A stretch of 64,000 nt of DNA from Pseudorhodoplanes sinuspersici (GCF_002119765.1 NZ_CP021112.1:5636501-5700500); one strand, 5' to 3'; numbered from the stretch's first letter, positions 25,331-35,185 are shown. Notes: generated by a model not told the origin, from the letters alone. Translations and numbers: made by a program.

Positions 25331-26587
25331 TCATCGACGCCAGATGCCGCGCGTATCGTAAACCACCGCGCCATTGCGCTGATCCGATGCGACACGCCGG
25401 AACGCCTCGTGATCGACGAGAACGATCAGAATTCCCGCCTTTGACAAGGCGTCGTCAAGATCGATTTGCCTTACTCCATGCTGCTGCAGGGTCTTCGGCA
25501 GCGTCTCGACGAACGGGTCGACCACTGAGATCTTGTCGCCATAGGTCTGAGCCAGACTCTCGACGATTTCGAGAGCCGGACTTTCCCGCAAGTCATCGAC
25601 ATTGGCCTTGAACGTCAAGCCAAGACAGCTCACCTCGCGATCGGGATAATCCTCGATGATCTGCGCAACCTGTTGCGTGACGTAATGTGCCTTGCCGTCG
25701 TTGACCTCCCGCGAGGTGCGGATCAACCGGGCCTCATGCGGCGCTGCATCGACGATGAACCACGGGTCGACGGCAATACAATGCCCACCCACACCAGGCC
25801 CCGGGTTCAGAATTTTCACACGCGGATGCCGATTGGCGATCTCGATAACATCCCAGACATCGACATCGACGCGATCACAGATAAGCGAAAGCTCGTTTGC
25901 GAAGGCGATGTTGGTATCGCGATAGGCATTTTCCGTCAGCTTGACCATTTCGGCGGTGCGCGCCTGCGTCTCCACGCAGGTGCCTCGCACGAACAGCTCG
26001 TAGAATTGCCGCGCCCGGCTGGCGCAGCGCGGCGTCAGTCCGCCAACGCAACGATCATTCTGGACGAGCTCAATGAGGATACGGCCGGGCAGCACCCGCT
26101 CAGGACAATAGGCAATGCAGACATCGGCTTCTGCATCTGGTTGATCAGGATCGGGAAATGTCAGATCAGGCCGCAGCGACGCAAGGATGGCGCAGATCTG
26201 CTCTGTCGTGCCCACGGGACAGGTCGATTCCAGGATCACGAGACTGCCCGGCGTGAGATGATCGGCGATTGAGCGGACGGCCTGGTGGACGTATTCGACG
26301 ACCGGCTTCTTGTTTCCCGATAGCGGCGTCGGCACAGCGATCAAAAAGACGTCGGCCCGTTCCGGTACGCTACGCGTCCGAAGCCGGCCGGACATCACGC
26401 ATTTCTGCACAAGGCCGTCGAGATCGGCCTCCGCGATATGAATGTTACCGGCTCCGACAGTGGCAACAACCGTCGGGTTGATGTCCACGCCGACAACATT
26501 GATTCCTCTGCTTGCGATCAGGGCGGCAGTCGGCAGACCTATATAGCCAAGCCCGAGAACACAGACGGACGACACTTCATACCGCAT
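25331..26587 (-). CDS. wecC: UDP-N-acetyl-D-mannosamine dehydrogenase
   Basis: Oxidises UDP-ManNAc to UDP-ManNAcA with two NAD+. The 418-aa protein has the N-terminal NAD loop VLGLGYIGLPTA, the central helix region EMVKLTENAYRDTNIAFANE, catalytic Cys270 in GVGGHCIAVDPW, and the C-terminal UDP-binding part with GLTFKANVDDLRESPA. It matches WecC better than UDP-glucose dehydrogenase, and the adjacent wecB supplies its substrate. It overlaps the wecB stop by 11 bases. It predicts a ManNAcA residue in the polymer. Confidence 0.92.
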   Translation of the reverse strand: MRYEVSSVCVLGLGYIGLPTAALIASRGINVVGVDINPTVVATVGAGNIHIAEADLDGLVQKCVMSGRLRTRSVPERADVFLIAVPTPLSGNKKPVVEYVHQAVRSIADHLTPGSLVILESTCPVGTTEQICAILASLRPDLTFPDPDQPDAEADVCIAYCPERVLPGRILIELVQNDRCVGGLTPRCASRARQFYELFVRGTCVETQARTAEMVKLTENAYRDTNIAFANELSLICDRVDVDVWDVIEIANRHPRVKILNPGPGVGGHCIAVDPWFIVDAAPHEARLIRTSREVNDGKAHYVTQQVAQIIEDYPDREVSCLGLTFKANVDDLRESPALEIVESLAQTYGDKISVVDPFVETLPKTLQQHGVRQIDLDDALSKAGILIVLVDHEAFRRVASDQRNGAVVYDTRGIWRR

Positions 26588-27731
26588 ATTTCAGCTCCTT
26601 GCGATTCGCGGGCAGGACCTCGTTGGAAAGAACGTCGATGATGCGCTCGCTCGCACGACCATCGCCGAATGGATTATGAGCGCGGCTCATCCGCAGATAA
26701 TGCTGCCGATCCTGCAACAGCCGGAGCGCTTCTCCGGCGATCAATGATGGATCGGTCCCGACAAGCAGAGCCGTTCCGGCCTCCACACCTTCGGGACGCT
26801 CTGTCGTATCGCGCATGACCAGCACCGGCTTGCCTAACGCCGGCGCTTCCTCCTGAACGCCGCCAGAATCCGTCAGCACCAGATGACACCGAGACAACAG
26901 ACGGACAAACGGAACGTAATCCTGCGGTGGCAAGAGCCGGATACGCGGGTGGTTGCCAAGCATTGCCCGCATCGGCCCCATCACATTCGGATTGGGATGC
27001 ACCGGGAAGACGGCGACAACATCTTCACGCTCCACGATTTTCAGCAGCGCAGCAGCGATCCGCTCCATGCCGCCATCGAAATTTTCTCGACGATGCGCCG
27101 TAACCAGGATGAGGTGCCGCTTGTCGTCTTCGTCAGGCAATTGGTCGTCGACGTAACTTGGGAGGGCCGGCTGTTCCTCAATCCGCTGCTTTGTCTGCAG
27201 AAGCGCATCGATCACTGTGTTGCCCGTGACGAATATCCGATCGCGGGGGACATTCTCGCGTATCAGGGACTCCGCGGCTCGTTCGGTCGGCGCGAAATGC
27301 AGCGATGCGATCGAACCGACCACTTTGCGGTTCACCTCCTCCGGCCAGGGCGAATAGATGTCGCCGGACCTCAATCCCGCCTCGACGTGATCAACCGGGA
27401 TCTTGCGATAGAATGCAGACAAAGCAGCGGCCATCGCTGTCGTCGTGTCGCCCTGCACCATGACGCGATCAGGGGCGACATCGGACAGGACCTCGTCGAA
27501 GCCGCGAATGATCCGCGAGGTCATTTCCGGCAGAGACTGGTTCGGCCGCATGATGTCGAGGTCGAGGTCGGGCTCGATGTCCGCGATATCGAGCACCTGA
27601 TCGAGCATCTCCCGATGCTGTGCCGTCACACAGACCGTGACGTTGAAATCCCGTTCACGCTTGAGAGCATGGATCACCGGGAATAGTTTGATGGCTTCGG
27701 GCCGCGTCCCGAAGGTCACAAGAATATTCAT
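26577..27731 (-). CDS. wecB: UDP-N-acetylglucosamine 2-epimerase (non-hydrolysing)
   Basis: Converts UDP-GlcNAc to UDP-ManNAc. The 384-aa protein opens with FGTRPEAIKLFPVIHAL and contains QGDTTTAMAAALSAFY, HVEAGLRSGD, VTAHRRENF, the acid-rich TDSGGVQEEAPALGKPVLVMRDTTERPE and HNPFGDGRAS, all hallmarks of WecB/MnaA. It overlaps the transferase gene upstream in ATGA and wecC downstream by 11 bases, forming a coupled wecG/tagA-wecB-wecC block. Confidence 0.94.
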   Translation of the reverse strand: MNILVTFGTRPEAIKLFPVIHALKRERDFNVTVCVTAQHREMLDQVLDIADIEPDLDLDIMRPNQSLPEMTSRIIRGFDEVLSDVAPDRVMVQGDTTTAMAAALSAFYRKIPVDHVEAGLRSGDIYSPWPEEVNRKVVGSIASLHFAPTERAAESLIRENVPRDRIFVTGNTVIDALLQTKQRIEEQPALPSYVDDQLPDEDDKRHLILVTAHRRENFDGGMERIAAALLKIVEREDVVAVFPVHPNPNVMGPMRAMLGNHPRIRLLPPQDYVPFVRLLSRCHLVLTDSGGVQEEAPALGKPVLVMRDTTERPEGVEAGTALLVGTDPSLIAGEALRLLQDRQHYLRMSRAHNPFGDGRASERIIDVLSNEVLPANRKELKYAV

Positions 27732-28507
27732 GCCTTGCCCTCACGTTGTTCGCTCATTCCGGCGCGCCGGCCCAATGCCCGCGCGATAACTTCTTTCCCG
27801 AGCAGCCCGGCGAATTGCGCGTTGGTGCTTGCGTATCGCCACCACATTCGCCGGGGCTCCTGATAGGTCCGGTACAGCCATTCAAGACCGGTCTTCTGAA
27901 AGATTTCCGGCGCTCGCTTCACGTGTCCCGCAAGGACATCGATGCCGCCGCCGACGCCCATGATGAAAGGCACTTGCAGGACATCGCGATACTTGTGCAG
28001 GAACCTTTCCTTCTGCGGCGTCGGCATGCCGATAAAAAGGCAATGAGGCGACGCGAACCGGATGTCCTCGACAACGCTCTCTTCCTCTTCCGGCGTGAAA
28101 TAGCCATCGCGATATCCGGCGAAAGACAGACCGGGCCAGCGATAGAGAGAGTTGACGATTGCGCGTTCGAGAACTTTTTTTCGCGCACCCAGCAGATAGG
28201 GCCGGAAATCATGTGCGGCGCAGACTTCCAATAGCCGTTCCATGAGATCGACGCCCGGCACGCGGTGCGGAACAGATATTCCCAACGCACGCGCACCCCA
28301 GACGATGCCCATGCCGTCGATACCGATGATGTGGCTCTCCACCACGTCCCGACGCAACTCGGGATCGTGCCGTGCACGTACAAGCTTTGCGACGTTCACA
28401 GCCACATGCTGTGTCGGTTTGCGCATCAGCATGGCGTCCACAGCCGTCGATACGGTCTCATCGAACGTCAGCAGATCGATAGGGATCCCCAAAAAATCTG
28501 CTCTCAT
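27728..28507 (-). CDS. WecG/TagA/CpsF-family (GT26) glycosyltransferase
   Basis: A 259-aa GT26 enzyme that would move ManNAc or ManNAcA from UDP onto an undecaprenyl-PP-linked sugar. Typical motifs: HVAVNVAKLVRA, GIDGMGIVWGARALG with the catalytic-region aspartate, the PYLLGARKKVLERA segment, LFIGMPTPQKERFL and VGGGIDVLAGHVKRAPE, ending KTGLEWLYRTYQEPRRMWWRY. The start at 28507 has AGGAGG seven bases upstream. Together with wecBC it makes ManNAcA the best guess for the transferred sugar; TagA-like ManNAc transfer is the alternative. Confidence 0.88.
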   Translation of the reverse strand: MRADFLGIPIDLLTFDETVSTAVDAMLMRKPTQHVAVNVAKLVRARHDPELRRDVVESHIIGIDGMGIVWGARALGISVPHRVPGVDLMERLLEVCAAHDFRPYLLGARKKVLERAIVNSLYRWPGLSFAGYRDGYFTPEEEESVVEDIRFASPHCLFIGMPTPQKERFLHKYRDVLQVPFIMGVGGGIDVLAGHVKRAPEIFQKTGLEWLYRTYQEPRRMWWRYASTNAQFAGLLGKEVIARALGRRAGMSEQREGKA

Positions 28508-28620
28508 CGGTTTGCCTCCTGCATTCAACCTTCCTTTCGGCATAGCTCCGCCATCGTCACAAACGCCTGTCTGCGACTGTCACGCCCCGCCTGTTCAGAT
28601 CCCAGAAGTGATGTTGCGAT

Positions 28621-29187
28621 CTACGGATCGCGTATGTTGTTCCGGGACATCGTCTCCCAATCCCAAAGACACCCGAACCGATACGTCTTGATCCCCGTTC
28701 GTACGACGCGAGCTGGATTTCCTGCGACGATTGTCCCGGCAGGGACATCTCGCGTTACAACGCTGCCCGCACCGACGATCGATCCATCGCCAACCGTCAC
28801 ACCTGGCATCAGGATGCTGTGCGCACCGATAAAGCACCGCTTCCCAATTCGGGTGTCGGCATAAAGGCCTCTCGTCATGTCATGCGTGAGAATGACCGCA
28901 CCAAAAGCGACGTAGCTTTCCGGTCCGATATGCACGCCGGATGGATGAGTCCGATCGAATTCAACGCGCAAGGAGAAGTGCGCGGTCGGATCGATATTCA
29001 TCCGCCAGATTTTTACGAGATAGCGCCGCCTCGTCTCTATGAGCCGGCGGCGGATGGCGAGCCAGACGGCACGCAGTATGCCGCGCTTCGGTTCGCGCGC
29101 GGCAACCGGCACGTAGACGGACCAATCCTTCTCTTCGGTGCCTGGAGGGCTTCTGTCCTGCAAGATATGAGCCTGTTCAGTACGCAT
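28621..29187 (-). CDS. Left-handed beta-helix acetyltransferase (WcaF/NodL-like)
   Basis: A 188-aa hexapeptide-repeat transferase. The repeat region (about residues 85-165) reads HIGPESYVAFGAVILTHDM, then RIGKRCFIGAHSILMPGVTVGDGSIVGAGSVVTRDVPAGTIVAGNPARVV. The His in LTHD is the probable catalytic base. It most likely O-acetylates a sugar of the repeat unit with acetyl-CoA. The start overlaps the stop of the phosphoglycosyltransferase gene by 11 bases. Confidence 0.82.
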   Translation of the reverse strand: MRTEQAHILQDRSPPGTEEKDWSVYVPVAAREPKRGILRAVWLAIRRRLIETRRRYLVKIWRMNIDPTAHFSLRVEFDRTHPSGVHIGPESYVAFGAVILTHDMTRGLYADTRIGKRCFIGAHSILMPGVTVGDGSIVGAGSVVTRDVPAGTIVAGNPARVVRTGIKTYRFGCLWDWETMSRNNIRDP

Positions 29188-30733
29188 TGCGATATGATCT
29201 CGGCGAGAGAATGGTGGTCAGCATGATCTTGATATCGAACATGACCGACCAGTGATCGATATAGAAGAGATCGTATTCGACACGCCGGATCATCTTGTCG
29301 ACGGTGTCGGTTTCGCCGCGCAGACCGTTCACTTGCGCCCAACCGGTGATACCCGGTTTGACCTTGTGCCGGCTCGCATAAAGTCTGATCCGCTCCTCAT
29401 ACTCGTTGTCATGCGCGACGGCATGCGGCCGGGGGCCCACCAATGACATGTCGCCGGCCAAGACATTCAGCAATTGAGGAACTTCATCGAGGTTGGTACG
29501 CCGGAGAAAACGACCGACAGATGTCACCCTGCTGTCGTTGCGCTCCGCCTGGCGGATAACGTCGCCGTCGTCCATCGTGGTCATGGTCCGGAATTTGAAA
29601 ACGCGAAACTCGCGCTGGTTGAATCCGTTTCGGCGCTGCCGGAATAGAACGGGCCCGTCCGAATCCAATTTGATACAGACCCCGATCAGCAACAAAATTG
29701 GCGCCGCCAATACGAGCAAGGTGCCGGCCATAGCGATATCGAACGCCCGCTTAAGGCAGCGGTCTTTCAACGTCAGCGGAGCACGGGCAAGCCGCAGGGT
29801 ATGTACGCGTCCGACCCGATTGAGGACGAGATCACGAATCCAGACCCAGCTCTGATCCGGCGCGAGATGAACTGTGGCGGGGATCGTCGACAGACCCTCC
29901 ACGAACTCGCGAATATGCGCATGATCCTGCCAGGGCAGCGCGATGACAATGTCTTCGACCGGCATATGCCGTGCGATGGCTTTGACCCGCTGCAGCGCAA
30001 CGCGCTTGCCATGCGCATCATTTGGGTCCAGCGCGATGATATCGACGACCTCCGTCCCTGCACTGTCGCGATTCAAGGATGCCTGAACATCATTCAGGAT
30101 TTCCTTGCGGCCGATCATGATCACCTTGCGGCCACGAATGATGCCGCGCTGCAAGCCGCTCTCGACAAATCGCGACAGCAACAGACGAAGGACGACGGCC
30201 GCAGCAATGCCGACCGCATATTGCGAAACAATAGCGCCACGGGAATAGAAGTCGGTCGCCTGGATCATAAAGAGAGCGACGACAAAGACAGAAAAGGCGA
30301 TGTTCCATCGCCCGAATACCAGCCGCAACTGCTCCTTCGCATTCCTCAAACTCTTGGTTGAATAGTCCCGGGCGAGTCCGCATTGCACAACGAACAAAGC
30401 GACCATCCCGATCGTTGCCGAAAAATAGAATGCAGGCGACGGCAATGCATCGAAAACGAAATAGTGGTAAATGGCGCCAGCTTCGAAAGTGATTGCCGTC
30501 AGAACGATAAAATCCACGATGGCTGCGATAATGGGAATTGTCCGCGCATTGAGCGCGAAAAATCGATCCCATGCGAGATACGGGGCCTTCGAGTCGCTCG
30601 TTGCCGCAGCTCTCCAGAAGTCACGCGCCGAAAGACGTCGCGACCAGTCAAGCGACCCTGGAAAGTCAACAACCTCGCAATCGTCTGGACAAGCAACGGC
30701 CTTGCTCGCCTGGATAGTCGGCCGACTATTCAT
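29177..30733 (-). CDS. Initiating polyprenyl-phosphate glycosyl-1-phosphate transferase (WcaJ/GumD-like)
   Basis: A protein of about 518 aa that starts repeat-unit assembly by moving sugar-1-phosphate to undecaprenyl phosphate. It has four N-terminal membrane helices, a Rossmann-like middle domain, and the C-terminal catalytic domain beginning KRAFDIAMAGTLLVLAAPIL, with LFRQRRNGFNQREFRVFKFRTM, RRTNLDEVPQLLNVLAGDMSLVGPRP and KPGITGWAQVNGLRGE. The start at 30733 (GGAG upstream) overlaps the Wzc-like stop by eight bases; an ATG 87 bases earlier would overlap far more. The sugar is probably a hexose. Confidence 0.9.
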   Translation of the reverse strand: MNSRPTIQASKAVACPDDCEVVDFPGSLDWSRRLSARDFWRAAATSDSKAPYLAWDRFFALNARTIPIIAAIVDFIVLTAITFEAGAIYHYFVFDALPSPAFYFSATIGMVALFVVQCGLARDYSTKSLRNAKEQLRLVFGRWNIAFSVFVVALFMIQATDFYSRGAIVSQYAVGIAAAVVLRLLLSRFVESGLQRGIIRGRKVIMIGRKEILNDVQASLNRDSAGTEVVDIIALDPNDAHGKRVALQRVKAIARHMPVEDIVIALPWQDHAHIREFVEGLSTIPATVHLAPDQSWVWIRDLVLNRVGRVHTLRLARAPLTLKDRCLKRAFDIAMAGTLLVLAAPILLLIGVCIKLDSDGPVLFRQRRNGFNQREFRVFKFRTMTTMDDGDVIRQAERNDSRVTSVGRFLRRTNLDEVPQLLNVLAGDMSLVGPRPHAVAHDNEYEERIRLYASRHKVKPGITGWAQVNGLRGETDTVDKMIRRVEYDLFYIDHWSVMFDIKIMLTTILSPRSYRNAY

Positions 30734-33041
30734 GCGTTTGACGCTCCATCTGGCTGTTAACTTCGGCAAAGGTCCGTTTTGGATCGCCGTAATAGCGCTC
30801 GAAATCGTCGACAACGCCATTCAGAACCACGCCCGCGACTTTCTCGGTGAGATCGGGATTCTCACGAAACACCGTAGTGACCGCATCCCGGCTAGTCCGC
30901 TCAGACGCCACGACCATTACTACCGCATCGGCTCGATCGAGCAGGATCCGTGCATCGGCGACGGGCAACAGTGGCGACGCATCAATCACAACGAGATCGA
31001 ACACATCGCGCGCATGATCGATGAGCTGGGTCATGCGGTATGACGACAGCAGAGCAATAGATTTCGCACCGGGAACGCCTTGCCGACCGGCAATGGCATA
31101 GAGATTTGTCGGCGCATCCTGCTTGACGACCGATGCCAGATCGGCGTGGCCTGACAGAAAATCATTCAGTCCGCCTTCCCCTGGCAGATGCATTGCCTTG
31201 GCCAGCGCCGGACGGCGCAGATCGCCATCGACCAGCAAGACTTCCTCGCCGGTTTGCGCGGCTGTTCTCGCAAGATTCAACGCGACCGTTGACTTTCCTT
31301 CGCCGGGGAGAGCGGAGGTGATCAGCACAACACCCATGCGACGTTGAAGCCCCTGCTGCTTGAGGCTGAGATAGAGCGTCCGCACACTTTCGGAGAAGGA
31401 TGAGTCTGGCTGATTCAATGCAAAGTCTGCGAGCAAGCGATCGAATACCTCCTCGCCATTATTCGGGACACTGCGCACACCGATTTCTGGCTGACGCGGC
31501 TTCCGTCCAGGGAGCATTAAATTCCGTGAACCGGGCCGGAGCTCAACCAAAGGAATGGATGCCAGAGATTGAAGCCCGATTTCACGTTCCAGATCGGCCG
31601 AGCGGCGGAAGCCGCGTCCGAAGGCATCGCGCCCCAGGGCCAACGCCATTCCAAGTCCGAGACTACCGAACAATCCCAGTCCGATAATCAGGCCCTTGCG
31701 GGGATATGACGTGCTGGATGGCACGCGGGCCGGCGATACGACGCGGGAATCCGCAATCTGCAGGCTGAGCTCTGACGTTTGCTTCGCACGAGCCAGAAAG
31801 GACTGAAACAGATCGCGATTGGCCTGCACCTCGCGCTCCAGTTCACGCAACCGCACGCCGGCCTGATTATATTGCGCGGCCTTGTCCTTTAGCTCTTCAA
31901 GACTGATTTCAAGCGACTCCTGACGGGCCTTCGCCATTTCGAACTCTGTCTTGGCGCTGGTGACGATGCGGTTGATCTCGGCGGTGATCTGCCGCTCAAG
32001 GTCGGCGACCTGGGCTCGCCCCGTGGAAACAATGGGATGTTGCGGACCATAGCGCGCTTCACGCTCGGCCTGCTGCCGCGCCGCGTCGGCATATTGCCCG
32101 CGCAAGTTTGAAACGACGGACGATTGCAACACGTCAGGCGACGCGGCAGCCGATCGCAGCCGCTCCGGCGTTACCTGTTTCAGTTGTTCGTACTTGGACT
32201 GCGCCGAGGCGGCCTTGGCTCTTGCATCGATCAGTTGGTCATTCAACTGACTGAGCTGCCGGTTGGACAGGTTCTCACCGGCCCCTCCGTCGAACAAACC
32301 GGCCTCAGCCTTATACGTCTCGAGCGCCTTTTCCGATGCGGATACCCGCACCCGCATTTCATCGACGCGCTCGTTCAACCAGCGGCTGGCGGTCGAGGTC
32401 GCCTCCGATTTCGCGGCAATCTGCTCGGCAAGATAAAGCTCGACGAAAGCGTTGGCGATCTCGGCGGATTTCTGAGCATCGCGCGACCATGCGTTCAGCT
32501 CGATGACATATGTCAGCCCCCGCCGTTTGGCGCTTGTTGCCTTCTGCAGCTTGTCGACAACGCCGGAAAGCGGATCGCCCGATGATTCACCGCTCGATAG
32601 CAGGCGAATGGGCAGCAAGATAACGGACTTGATGGCCGATAGAATTCCCCCGGACGAGCCGAACTCGTCGTCATCCTTTAGATTGAGCTTCTCCGCGACC
32701 TTCCGCACCAGTGCGTCCGACTGAATCAGCTCCACTTCGCTTTCGATTGCACCGTTATCCGTGCCTGGCCGGCCAACGACCTCGGCGTCCTGCAAAATCT
32801 TGGTCTGGCGGGGATCGACCAGAACAGCGGATGTCGCCTGGTATTGTGGCGTGATGCTGAATACCGCGGCGGTCGCTATCGCAGTACCGGACAGGGCAAC
32901 TGCCACAATCATCCGGGCATTGCGTTTCAGGCAACGCAGAATATCGACGATTGCGTCGGTCTCCGCCTCGCGACGACCGCGCGGATCGGCGTGCGCGCCG
33001 GGCACCAGTGGATTTCGCAGTTCAATACTGCGCTGTAACAT
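30726..33041 (-). CDS. Wzc/GumC-like polysaccharide co-polymerase with tyrosine-kinase domain
   Basis: A 771-aa inner-membrane protein that controls chain length and links polymerase to export. The N-terminal Wzz domain has a membrane helix near residue 45 (MIVAVALSGTAIATAAVF); a long coiled-coil periplasmic part with a GNVR-type region (LREREVQANRDLFQSFLAR-like) follows, with a second helix near residue 440. The C-terminal BY-kinase domain has Walker A ALPGEGKST, Walker A' LLVDGDLRRP and Walker B DLVVIDASPLLP. The C-terminal tail has few tyrosines (RYYGDP), so the usual tyrosine cluster is reduced. It overlaps the barrel gene by 20 bases. Confidence 0.88.
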   Translation of the reverse strand: MLQRSIELRNPLVPGAHADPRGRREAETDAIVDILRCLKRNARMIVAVALSGTAIATAAVFSITPQYQATSAVLVDPRQTKILQDAEVVGRPGTDNGAIESEVELIQSDALVRKVAEKLNLKDDDEFGSSGGILSAIKSVILLPIRLLSSGESSGDPLSGVVDKLQKATSAKRRGLTYVIELNAWSRDAQKSAEIANAFVELYLAEQIAAKSEATSTASRWLNERVDEMRVRVSASEKALETYKAEAGLFDGGAGENLSNRQLSQLNDQLIDARAKAASAQSKYEQLKQVTPERLRSAAASPDVLQSSVVSNLRGQYADAARQQAEREARYGPQHPIVSTGRAQVADLERQITAEINRIVTSAKTEFEMAKARQESLEISLEELKDKAAQYNQAGVRLRELEREVQANRDLFQSFLARAKQTSELSLQIADSRVVSPARVPSSTSYPRKGLIIGLGLFGSLGLGMALALGRDAFGRGFRRSADLEREIGLQSLASIPLVELRPGSRNLMLPGRKPRQPEIGVRSVPNNGEEVFDRLLADFALNQPDSSFSESVRTLYLSLKQQGLQRRMGVVLITSALPGEGKSTVALNLARTAAQTGEEVLLVDGDLRRPALAKAMHLPGEGGLNDFLSGHADLASVVKQDAPTNLYAIAGRQGVPGAKSIALLSSYRMTQLIDHARDVFDLVVIDASPLLPVADARILLDRADAVVMVVASERTSRDAVTTVFRENPDLTEKVAGVVLNGVVDDFERYYGDPKRTFAEVNSQMERQTHE

Positions 33042-34293
33042 TGAACATCACCACATGTTTGTCGAATGAATAGGTCGGGATTGTCGACTCGCGGCTGACG
33101 AAGTCGTAGCGACCGCCGATGCTCAGATGCCTGTTCAGTGTGTAGTCGATGCCGGCCGACCAGCGTGTGACGTCATCCTTGCGCGGCGAGTCCTGGAAAT
33201 CCTCCTGCTTGAAGGAGCCTCCCGCCTTGACGATCACATTGCGCAGCAGCTCGTATTCGATTTGACCGCCGAACAGCGTGTCGAGCCGCGGCCCGAAGCC
33301 CGGCGTGATCGTCTCGGCCACGGCACGCTCGGCATTCGCCCGTACCGTAATCAGCGCCGTCGCCAGCCAGAGCAGTTCACCCTTGAGCGACAGGCCGTCC
33401 ACCGGCAGGATCAAGGGGTTCTCGTAAGTCTGCGACATGTATCCGGCTTCCACGCTGCCGGAGATGAGCGGCGTCAGCGCGAATTCGACGCCGCCGCGCG
33501 CCTCGTATCCGTCTGAATTTCTGTTCTGGGTACCTGTGGCCGCATATTCACGCCAATTCCCTCTCAAGCGTGCAAACGCGCGATACCCGGGCGAGAATTC
33601 GTAGAACGGCTTGATGTAAGTTGAGACGATTGTCCCGTCGCGCTGCGTCTGATCGAGCACGGCGCCGCCGAAGGTATCGACATCTTCATATGTCAGATTG
33701 CGAACGCCGGCGTTCAACGCCACACCAAAGCGGCCCCAGGTCTTTGTGAGCGTCGCCTCGCCGCGCAGATCATTGTAAGGAACCGGCTTCGCAGCATTCT
33801 GCGGCTGCGACGAATCTCCGCGCTCCTCATGCCGGCGGGCGGCCTCAAAGGCGGTATCGAATTGCAGATCGGGTGCGATGTCCCAGTTGGTAGTAATACG
33901 CCCCCGCGCATCGACACGGTTTTCACTGTCGAATTTCCGAAAGCGGTAAATGTCGGCGCCGAGGTCAATCTGATACGAAAAGCGTGACGGATTGAGCTCC
34001 GCTCCTGGCGTTCCCCTGCCGTACTTGACCGTTAGTTGTGGCGACAGCACAAAGTAGATGTCGGACTGCGCATTTGTTGGCGTGGCGAAAACGTTTGAAT
34101 CAAAGCGCATCCCGGCAAGGAGGCGCGGATAAAAGAACACGCCGCCGACGCGGTAACCAATGGGCTCATAGCCGGGGTGAACCCGCTCTCCCACCGGAAT
34201 CCGCGACATCTCATAGTCCGGCAATGCCTCATCGGCAAAACCGGCCGTGCTGGTTACTGCAGTCCCGAAAAGCAACATCCACCCGATCCGCAA
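33022..34293 (-). CDS. Outer-membrane beta-barrel protein (BBP2-type)
   Basis: A protein of about 423 aa with an N-terminal signal peptide (ending STAGFA) and a mature region of alternating amphipathic strands, ending in the aromatic C-terminus VTAQY typical of outer-membrane barrels. FYPRLLAGMRFDSNVFATPTNA near residue 55 is characteristic of the outer-membrane beta-barrel family found in alphaproteobacterial exopolysaccharide loci. The start is a TTG at 34293 with GGAG eight bases upstream; an ATG at 34278 is the alternative. It may form or assist the export pore with the Wza-like lipoprotein. Confidence 0.8.
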   Translation of the reverse strand: MRIGWMLLFGTAVTSTAGFADEALPDYEMSRIPVGERVHPGYEPIGYRVGGVFFYPRLLAGMRFDSNVFATPTNAQSDIYFVLSPQLTVKYGRGTPGAELNPSRFSYQIDLGADIYRFRKFDSENRVDARGRITTNWDIAPDLQFDTAFEAARRHEERGDSSQPQNAAKPVPYNDLRGEATLTKTWGRFGVALNAGVRNLTYEDVDTFGGAVLDQTQRDGTIVSTYIKPFYEFSPGYRAFARLRGNWREYAATGTQNRNSDGYEARGGVEFALTPLISGSVEAGYMSQTYENPLILPVDGLSLKGELLWLATALITVRANAERAVAETITPGFGPRLDTLFGGQIEYELLRNVIVKAGGSFKQEDFQDSPRKDDVTRWSAGIDYTLNRHLSIGGRYDFVSRESTIPTYSFDKHVVMFNVTAQY

Positions 34294-34594
34294 GCAGGAA
34301 ACTCCACCTCAGCATCCATCCCGCGCCGCATGTGATTGCGACGAGGTTCACTCTCAGCCTTGCGCTTTCCCCGGTCGTGATGCCGCTATTGCGTTCTTTT
34401 GTCTTTTTATCCGCCCGCGATGTTTCGCAGGCAGCCGCCATCGTTCGCGGCCCTGCCGCGTTCTACATTTCATTTTTCATCGGATTCCGCTCGCGGTTCA
34501 GAGCTTTGCGAACCGATTGCGGATTTCGAAGCGGCAGATCAGCGCGCTTCGTCTGTGGCTTTACGCTTGCTACTCATGGAAGTCCCCAGGTTGT
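34294..34594. other. Gap between Wza-like and barrel genes
   Basis: About 300 bases in the middle of the leftward export operon. The only open frames are very short and none has a convincing start and protein pattern. No hairpin terminator was recognised, so read-through from the Wza-like gene is likely. Confidence 0.4.
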
Positions 34595-35185
34595 TCAAAA
34601 GTAGCGTTCAGGAACACGAATATTGTCGCCCGGCATCACAGGCACCGGGCGCTCATCAGGATTGATGCTGCTCTCCCCGCCAGCTTCGGCACGCCGCACA
34701 TAAAGAAGTCGTGTGTTGGCACGATATGTATAACCCCCAGCCATCGCCACTGCGTCTTGCATCGAAAGACCCGGTCGATATGCAAACTGTCCCGCATTAC
34801 GCACTTCGCCGATCACGTTGAACGGACGGTAGTTCACAACCTCCACCGACACTTTTGGATTCTTCACGAAACGTCCCCGCAGCGTCTTTGTCAGTTCGGC
34901 CTTGAACTCAGGCACGGATTTTCCAGAAGCGGAAACCTCTCCCGCCAGTGGAAACGCGACATTGCCGGATTCGTTCACTGGGAACTCACCCGTGAGATCA
35001 GCTTCGTTGAACACTGTGACTTTTACCCTGTCCCCGGGAGACAGCCGGTAATCGGATGACAGACTGGCGCTCGCCATCGCATCGGCTCCGACGATGCTAC
35101 CTCTCGGGCCATCGCATCCAGCCAAAACTAGACTCGCCAATCCGATTACGCTCAAAAACTGTCCTCGCTTCATTGTCGCATTCAA
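34595..35185 (-). CDS. Wza-like polysaccharide export lipoprotein
   Basis: A 196-aa lipoprotein with signal peptide and lipobox LVLAGC (Cys near residue 24), followed by the polysaccharide-export domain (SSDYRLSPGDRVKVTVFNEADLTGEFPVNE) and one SLBB-type domain (VNYRPFNVIGEVRNAGQFAYRPGLSMQDAVAMAGG). It is much shorter than E. coli Wza and lacks its C-terminal outer-membrane helix barrel, as in many Rhizobiales; the beta-barrel protein downstream may supply the pore. First gene of the leftward export operon. Start choice between 35185 and 35173 is open; neither has a clear ribosome site. Confidence 0.85.
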   Translation of the reverse strand: MNATMKRGQFLSVIGLASLVLAGCDGPRGSIVGADAMASASLSSDYRLSPGDRVKVTVFNEADLTGEFPVNESGNVAFPLAGEVSASGKSVPEFKAELTKTLRGRFVKNPKVSVEVVNYRPFNVIGEVRNAGQFAYRPGLSMQDAVAMAGGYTYRANTRLLYVRRAEAGGESSINPDERPVPVMPGDNIRVPERYF

